Source: an uncultured cyanobacterium (GTDB lineage Bacteria; Cyanobacteriota; Cyanobacteriia; PCC-6307; Cyanobiaceae). Taken from it: DNA of 8,615 nucleotides. A program made the position numbers and the translations under genes. A model generated the notes under the pieces. That model was given only the letters and a program-made list of their open reading frames with translations, did no database searches and was not told the DNA's origin. The stretch covers positions 1 through 8,615 of the forward strand of contig CAIZOZ010000419.1 in the NCBI GenBank assembly GCA_903934745.1. The letters are read 5' to 3'. Position 1 is the first letter of the stretch; each line of letters begins with the position of its first letter. Below, piece after piece: positions 5,063-8,615 of the stretch.

Positions 5063-8000
5063 ATGAGTTGGCTGCCCACAGATTGGTCTCGGTCCCTGCG
5101 AAAGGCTTTGCAGCGAAACGCTTGGCTACGCCATAGGGTGTCGGCCCCAACAGGCGGCAGGTCCAGCGGTCCGCCGGGGCCGCTGGTCGCGCTGGCAGGC
5201 GGCGGCGTCCTGGTGGTGGGGGCAGTCGCCCTGTGGCTGGCGTCGGATCGCATCCTGGCCGGCCTCTATGAGAGCTGGCGGCCTCGCCTCGAGCGCCAGG
5301 TGGGCACGATCATGGGTCGGCCGCTGCAGCTCGGTCCTTACTGCGGCCTGAGTGCCGATGGCCTCTGTGTGGGGCCCAGTGGCTTGCTGGCCGGTGCCAA
5401 GGACGGCTCCACCGCTGAGGTCCGCCGCACCTACGTGCTGCTGGACCCCCTGGCCAGCTGGCGACAGCGCAGCCTCGTACTTGATCTCAGTTTCAGCGGT
5501 GCTCGCGTCGATCTGCGGCCCAATGCCAGCGGGCAGTGGTGGCTGCTGGGCCAGCTCCCCCCAGGCGGTAAGCCGCCACGCCTTGCTCTGCGCTTCCGCC
5601 TGCTCCAGCCGGGGCGCGTACGGCTCTGGTGGCCGGCTCAAGTTGGCCGGCCGATTGAATTGGCTGCCGTTGGTGCCGTCGGCCTGCAGCCCCTTCAGCG
5701 CCAGATCGAGGGGCGGGTCAGGGTGGAGTTGCCCGGTCAGCCGGGTTCAGCGCTGCTGGTGGGCAGGGGCCAGTGGCAACAGCGCAGCTGGCAGCTGCAG
5801 ATCACCCCCCAGCAGTTCCCGATCGCCCCGCTGGGCCAATTCGTGCCGCTGCAGGGTCAGCTGGGCGGCCAGGCCGATGGGGTGTTTTCCCTGCGCCTGG
5901 AGCAGGGCGTGGCCAGCTGCCAGGGGCAGGTGGGGCTCGCAGCGGTGCGCTGGCAGCAGCGCGGGGTGGGCCAACCCTTGCTGGCGGAGCGGCTGCCGCT
6001 CCGCTGCCAGGCCCAGCAGCTCAGCCTGGCGCCGAGTCGCTGGCAATTCGGTGCCTGGGCCGGGCAGGTTTCCGGCCGGATCGACGCCGACCGTTCCCTC
6101 TCCCTGCGCCTGCTGGCCAGGCCGCCGGTCGCCCAGGCCCTCGGTTCAGCCCCGATCCAGGCTTCCCTGCAGGGCCGCTGGCGCGCCGGCAGGTTGCAGC
6201 AGGCCCAGCTGCAGGCCTGGCGCGGGCAGTCGCGTCTGAGCGTGAACGGTGCGATCGGCCGCCAGCTGGACCTGGCCGGCAGCTGGCGGCTCGATCCCGT
6301 TGACCTTCCCCACGGCCGGCAACTCCCGGACTGGCTGCGGAATCAGCCGCTGCAAGGGCGGATTCTGGCGGCCGGACTGTTGCGACAGCCGCAGCTGCAG
6401 GTGGATACGGCCCTGCAGCAGTCCAATCCGTTACTGGGCCGTTGGCAGGCCTCCCTGCGGCTGGAGGGCGACCAGCTGCAGCTGCGGCAGCTGGAAGCGG
6501 AGCATCTGCAGGCCACCGCCTCGCTGCCTGTGGCCTTCCAAGCGGGCCGGGGGCTGCGTTGGGGGGAATTGCAGGCCGAGTTCAGGCTGCGCGATTTTCC
6601 CCTGGCCCGACTCAGCCCCCTGGTGGGCAGCCGGCTCCAGGGCCGACTCGCTGCCCAGGGCCGGCTGCACGGTGGCCTGAGCGCTCTGGTGCCCGATCTG
6701 CATCTGGTGGTGCACCAGCCCGGGGCCGGCCCCCTGCGGCTGGAAGAAACCTGGGGCGGGCGCCTGGTGGGACTCAGCGGCGGCGGCGGTCAGCTGCGCC
6801 TCGAAGCCCAGTCCCCTGCCTCCAGCGGCACGATCACGGCCCAGCTCGATCGCCGCTGGTATCCGATCCACATCGCCCTGCAGCGCCAGGGCGGCAGCCT
6901 CGAACTGAGCGGTAAACCGGCCCAGTACCGCTGGCAGGCCAGGGGCCTGCCCCTGCACGGGCTGTCGCTGGCCCTGGGCCGCAACCGGCCGTTCCAGCCC
7001 CTTGATGGCGGTCTGAGTGGCTCGGGCAACCTGTCGCTCCAGTCCCTGGCCTTCAGCGGCGATGTGGCCCTGGATCAACCCCAGTTCCTCGGGCTGGGTG
7101 GCCGCAGCGTGCGGGCCCAGGTGGCCTACGCCGATCGGCAGTACAGCCTCAAGGGCTCGGTGCAACCGCTGGCGTCCGGCAACATCGACGTGGAGCTCAA
7201 GGGGCGCTGGGCGGGACCCTTCGCGGCCCGCTTCCAGGCAACGGATCTGTCCTCACTGTTGTTCAACCAGATGCTCCAGGCCTGGGCCGTGTGGCGCGGC
7301 GCTCCCCTGCCCCGCCATCAGGGGGCGGCGGCGCTGGGGGGGGTGGCAGCGATCGAAACCCTGGGTGCTTCGATCCAGGAGCAGCTGCTGGTGCTGCAGG
7401 AGATGCAGCAGGGGCTCAATTCCTGGGATCAACAGCGCCGCCGAGCCACGCGAGCTGAGCGCCTCGCCCGGCTGCAGATGCGGCTGGATGCCGATCTGGC
7501 GATCCGTGGTCCCGATCTGCGCCGCGCCCGGGCCGAGCTCAAGGCCAGTGGCCATCTGTGGCTGGCCCTGCGGGACCGGGATCTGGCCCTGGCCCACGAT
7601 CCCTTCCAGGTGCGGCTGGAGGGCCCCCTGTTTGCCGGCGCCGGCAGCTTCGAGCTCTCGGGTGTCTCGCTCTCGCTGCTGGCCCTGCTGACGCCAGTGC
7701 CGGAAAGCCTGCGCGGCCACCTCGGCCTGCGTGGGCGCTATCGCCTCGGCTCCAGTCAGCCCGAATTGGCGCTGGATCTGTCCCTGGACGACGCCGGCCT
7801 CGGCCAGCAGGCCCTCCAACTCGATCGCGGCCATGTCGAACTGATGCCCAAAGGCCTGGGTGTGGACCTGGCCCTGCGCGCCGCCGGGGCCTCCAGCAGT
7901 GTCGATCTGGCCGGCACCATCCCCCTGGACCGGCGCAGTGACAAGCTCGAACTGCGCCTGGCCAGCCGGGGTGACGGCCTGCGCTTCCTCACCGATCTGA

Positions 8001-8615
8001 CCGGACGGGCGGTGATCTGGCGCAAGGGCAGTGTCGACCTTCAGTTGCTGGTGCGCGGCAGCCTCGCTGATCCGATAGCCAACGGCTTCCTGCGCTTCCG
8101 CGCTGGCGAGTACGAGGTTGTCGGCCAAGCGCTGCAGGAGGTGGAGGCCACGGTGTTGTTCGATTTCCAGCAGCTGCTGGTTCAGGATCTGCGGGCGCGG
8201 GTCGGCAAGCGCGGCCGCATCCAGGGCGAGGGGAGGCTGGGCCTGGTCCACGGCCTCAGCAACGAGCCGACCCTGTCTCTGAGCCTCAAGGACTTGCCCT
8301 TCGCCCAGTCGCGGATCGCTGCCATGGCGGCGGGTCGGCTGACCCTGGCCGGCAGCCTGGTGGCCCCCAGGCTCGGCGGCGACCTGACGATCAGCCACGG
8401 CACGATCAACGCCCAGCCGGGCCAGTTGGGCCGCCCCGAGCCGTCCACCCCAGTCGGGCCTGATCAGACTGCGGCAAGCCAGGCCAAAGCCGGCTCGTCG
8501 GTGCAACCCACCAGCATGAATGAGCTGCTGCAGAGCCGGTGGGATTTCAGCCAGCCGCTGGTATTGCTCGGTCCGGATGTCGAGTCGAGCACCAGTGCCG
8601 CCCTGGAGCAATCGA
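5063..8615 (+). CDS. tamB: TamB/AsmA-like giant translocation and assembly protein, N-terminal part (cut by window edge)
   Basis: First 1184 residues of a very long protein with no stop before the right edge. After a basic tail (SLRKALQRNAWLRHR, 11-25) a single membrane helix (about 40-61, LVALAGGGVLVVGAVALWLA) anchors it, with the rest in the periplasm. An AsmA-like start follows: LERQVGTIMGRPLQLGPY, the L-x-V-G-P-S turn, AEVRRTYVLLDPLASWRQRSL. Beyond that come hundreds of residues of short amphipathic strands (repeats of the form 'L-x-L-x-G-x-hydrophobic'). This is the expected make-up of the long beta-groove that TamB, AsmA-like proteins and chloroplast TIC236 use for outer-membrane protein or lipid transport. 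A helical insert lies at about 761-808. A Ser/Pro/Gln-rich linker lies at about 1116-1148, before what should be the C-terminal TamB domain, which is outside the window. ATG 5063 is the only ATG ahead of the membrane helix in frame; its ribosome site is weak (CTGGGCAG). It diverges from ycf51. Confidence 0.9.
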   Translation, partial: MSWLPTDWSRSLRKALQRNAWLRHRVSAPTGGRSSGPPGPLVALAGGGVLVVGAVALWLASDRILAGLYESWRPRLERQVGTIMGRPLQLGPYCGLSADGLCVGPSGLLAGAKDGSTAEVRRTYVLLDPLASWRQRSLVLDLSFSGARVDLRPNASGQWWLLGQLPPGGKPPRLALRFRLLQPGRVRLWWPAQVGRPIELAAVGAVGLQPLQRQIEGRVRVELPGQPGSALLVGRGQWQQRSWQLQITPQQFPIAPLGQFVPLQGQLGGQADGVFSLRLEQGVASCQGQVGLAAVRWQQRGVGQPLLAERLPLRCQAQQLSLAPSRWQFGAWAGQVSGRIDADRSLSLRLLARPPVAQALGSAPIQASLQGRWRAGRLQQAQLQAWRGQSRLSVNGAIGRQLDLAGSWRLDPVDLPHGRQLPDWLRNQPLQGRILAAGLLRQPQLQVDTALQQSNPLLGRWQASLRLEGDQLQLRQLEAEHLQATASLPVAFQAGRGLRWGELQAEFRLRDFPLARLSPLVGSRLQGRLAAQGRLHGGLSALVPDLHLVVHQPGAGPLRLEETWGGRLVGLSGGGGQLRLEAQSPASSGTITAQLDRRWYPIHIALQRQGGSLELSGKPAQYRWQARGLPLHGLSLALGRNRPFQPLDGGLSGSGNLSLQSLAFSGDVALDQPQFLGLGGRSVRAQVAYADRQYSLKGSVQPLASGNIDVELKGRWAGPFAARFQATDLSSLLFNQMLQAWAVWRGAPLPRHQGAAALGGVAAIETLGASIQEQLLVLQEMQQGLNSWDQQRRRATRAERLARLQMRLDADLAIRGPDLRRARAELKASGHLWLALRDRDLALAHDPFQVRLEGPLFAGAGSFELSGVSLSLLALLTPVPESLRGHLGLRGRYRLGSSQPELALDLSLDDAGLGQQALQLDRGHVELMPKGLGVDLALRAAGASSSVDLAGTIPLDRRSDKLELRLASRGDGLRFLTDLTGRAVIWRKGSVDLQLLVRGSLADPIANGFLRFRAGEYEVVGQALQEVEATVLFDFQQLLVQDLRARVGKRGRIQGEGRLGLVHGLSNEPTLSLSLKDLPFAQSRIAAMAAGRLTLAGSLVAPRLGGDLTISHGTINAQPGQLGRPEPSTPVGPDQTAASQAKAGSSVQPTSMNELLQSRWDFSQPLVLLGPDVESSTSAALEQS
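7336..7343 (+). repeat. Run of eight G inside the tamB-like gene
   Basis: An uninterrupted G8 tract spans codons 758-761 (Leu-Gly-Gly-Val) of the TamB-like protein, just before its helical insert. The reading frame is intact with eight G. A gain or loss of one base would cut the protein off near its middle. Confidence 0.6.

Noticed and set aside
4995..5150. Extension of ycf51 upstream to 5150
   Set aside because: The added residues overlap the start of the divergent tamB-like gene and do not resemble the start of any Ycf51 protein; the first membrane helix should be near the N-terminus.
7253..8611. Minus-strand open frame of 452 codons, and a similar one at 6431-7165, opposite the tamB-like gene
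   Set aside because: Both are Gln/Ala/Gly-rich shadows of the continuous tamB-like frame; long antisense frames are common when the third codon position is GC-rich.
1..8615. HIP1 palindromes (GCGATCGC), common in many cyanobacteria
   Set aside because: By eye I found only partial matches around GATCG and no exact copy. This suits picocyanobacteria, but a manual scan cannot be called exhaustive.
1..8615. CRISPR arrays, tRNA or rRNA genes, insertion sequences, phage or toxin-antitoxin genes
   Set aside because: No direct repeat array, cloverleaf, transposase, integrase or small toxin-like pair was seen; nearly all bases are taken by the seven genes described.

Overview
The window reads as chromosomal core-type DNA from a GC-rich picocyanobacterium of the Synechococcus/Cyanobium group. 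Three things point there. The branching enzyme closely resembles the GlgB I know from marine and brackish Synechococcus, including an extra loop. The Ycf51 and DUF4332 families are typical of cyanobacteria. The AsmA/TamB-like giant protein has the cyanobacterial (TIC236-like) form. I assign this from memory of the families, not from a database search. I see no tRNA, rRNA, CRISPR array, insertion sequence, integrase or phage gene.

Layout: six genes lie on the minus strand, transcribed from about 5000 toward position 1. In order they are a Ycf51-family two-helix membrane protein (4994-4527), a DUF4332 helix-hairpin-helix protein (4530-4078), a small secreted or anchored protein (4013-3627), a CocE/NonD-type acyl hydrolase (3626-1932), a secreted protein with two DUF3887/NTF2-like repeats (1911-1105), and glgB (1037 to beyond the left edge). 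The junctions are tight: a 4-base ATGA overlap, a 64-base gap, a stop codon directly abutting a start codon, then gaps of 20 and 67 bases. I see no terminator between them, so one operon or two nested operons is plausible.

On the plus strand a single very long gene, tamB-like (5063 to beyond the right edge, 1184 codons visible), diverges from ycf51. The 68 bases between them hold the only clear AT-rich island in this neighbourhood, probably a shared divergent promoter region. The plus-strand gene encodes an inner-membrane-anchored periplasmic protein, expected to help build the outer membrane or move lipid.

Functional links: tamB, ycf51, the secreted DUF3887-like protein and the small secreted protein all point to membrane or periplasm. 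GlgB (glycogen branching) and the acyl hydrolase are cytoplasmic. Apart from position and direction, nothing in the sequence ties glycogen synthesis to the envelope genes. I found no convincing novel defence, mobile or regulatory system. The points worth a second look are the divergent control region with a misplaced Shine-Dalgarno motif, an Asp/Gln/His repeat inside the hydrolase, the helical insert and G8 tract in the TamB-like protein, and the clustering of several uncharacterised families.
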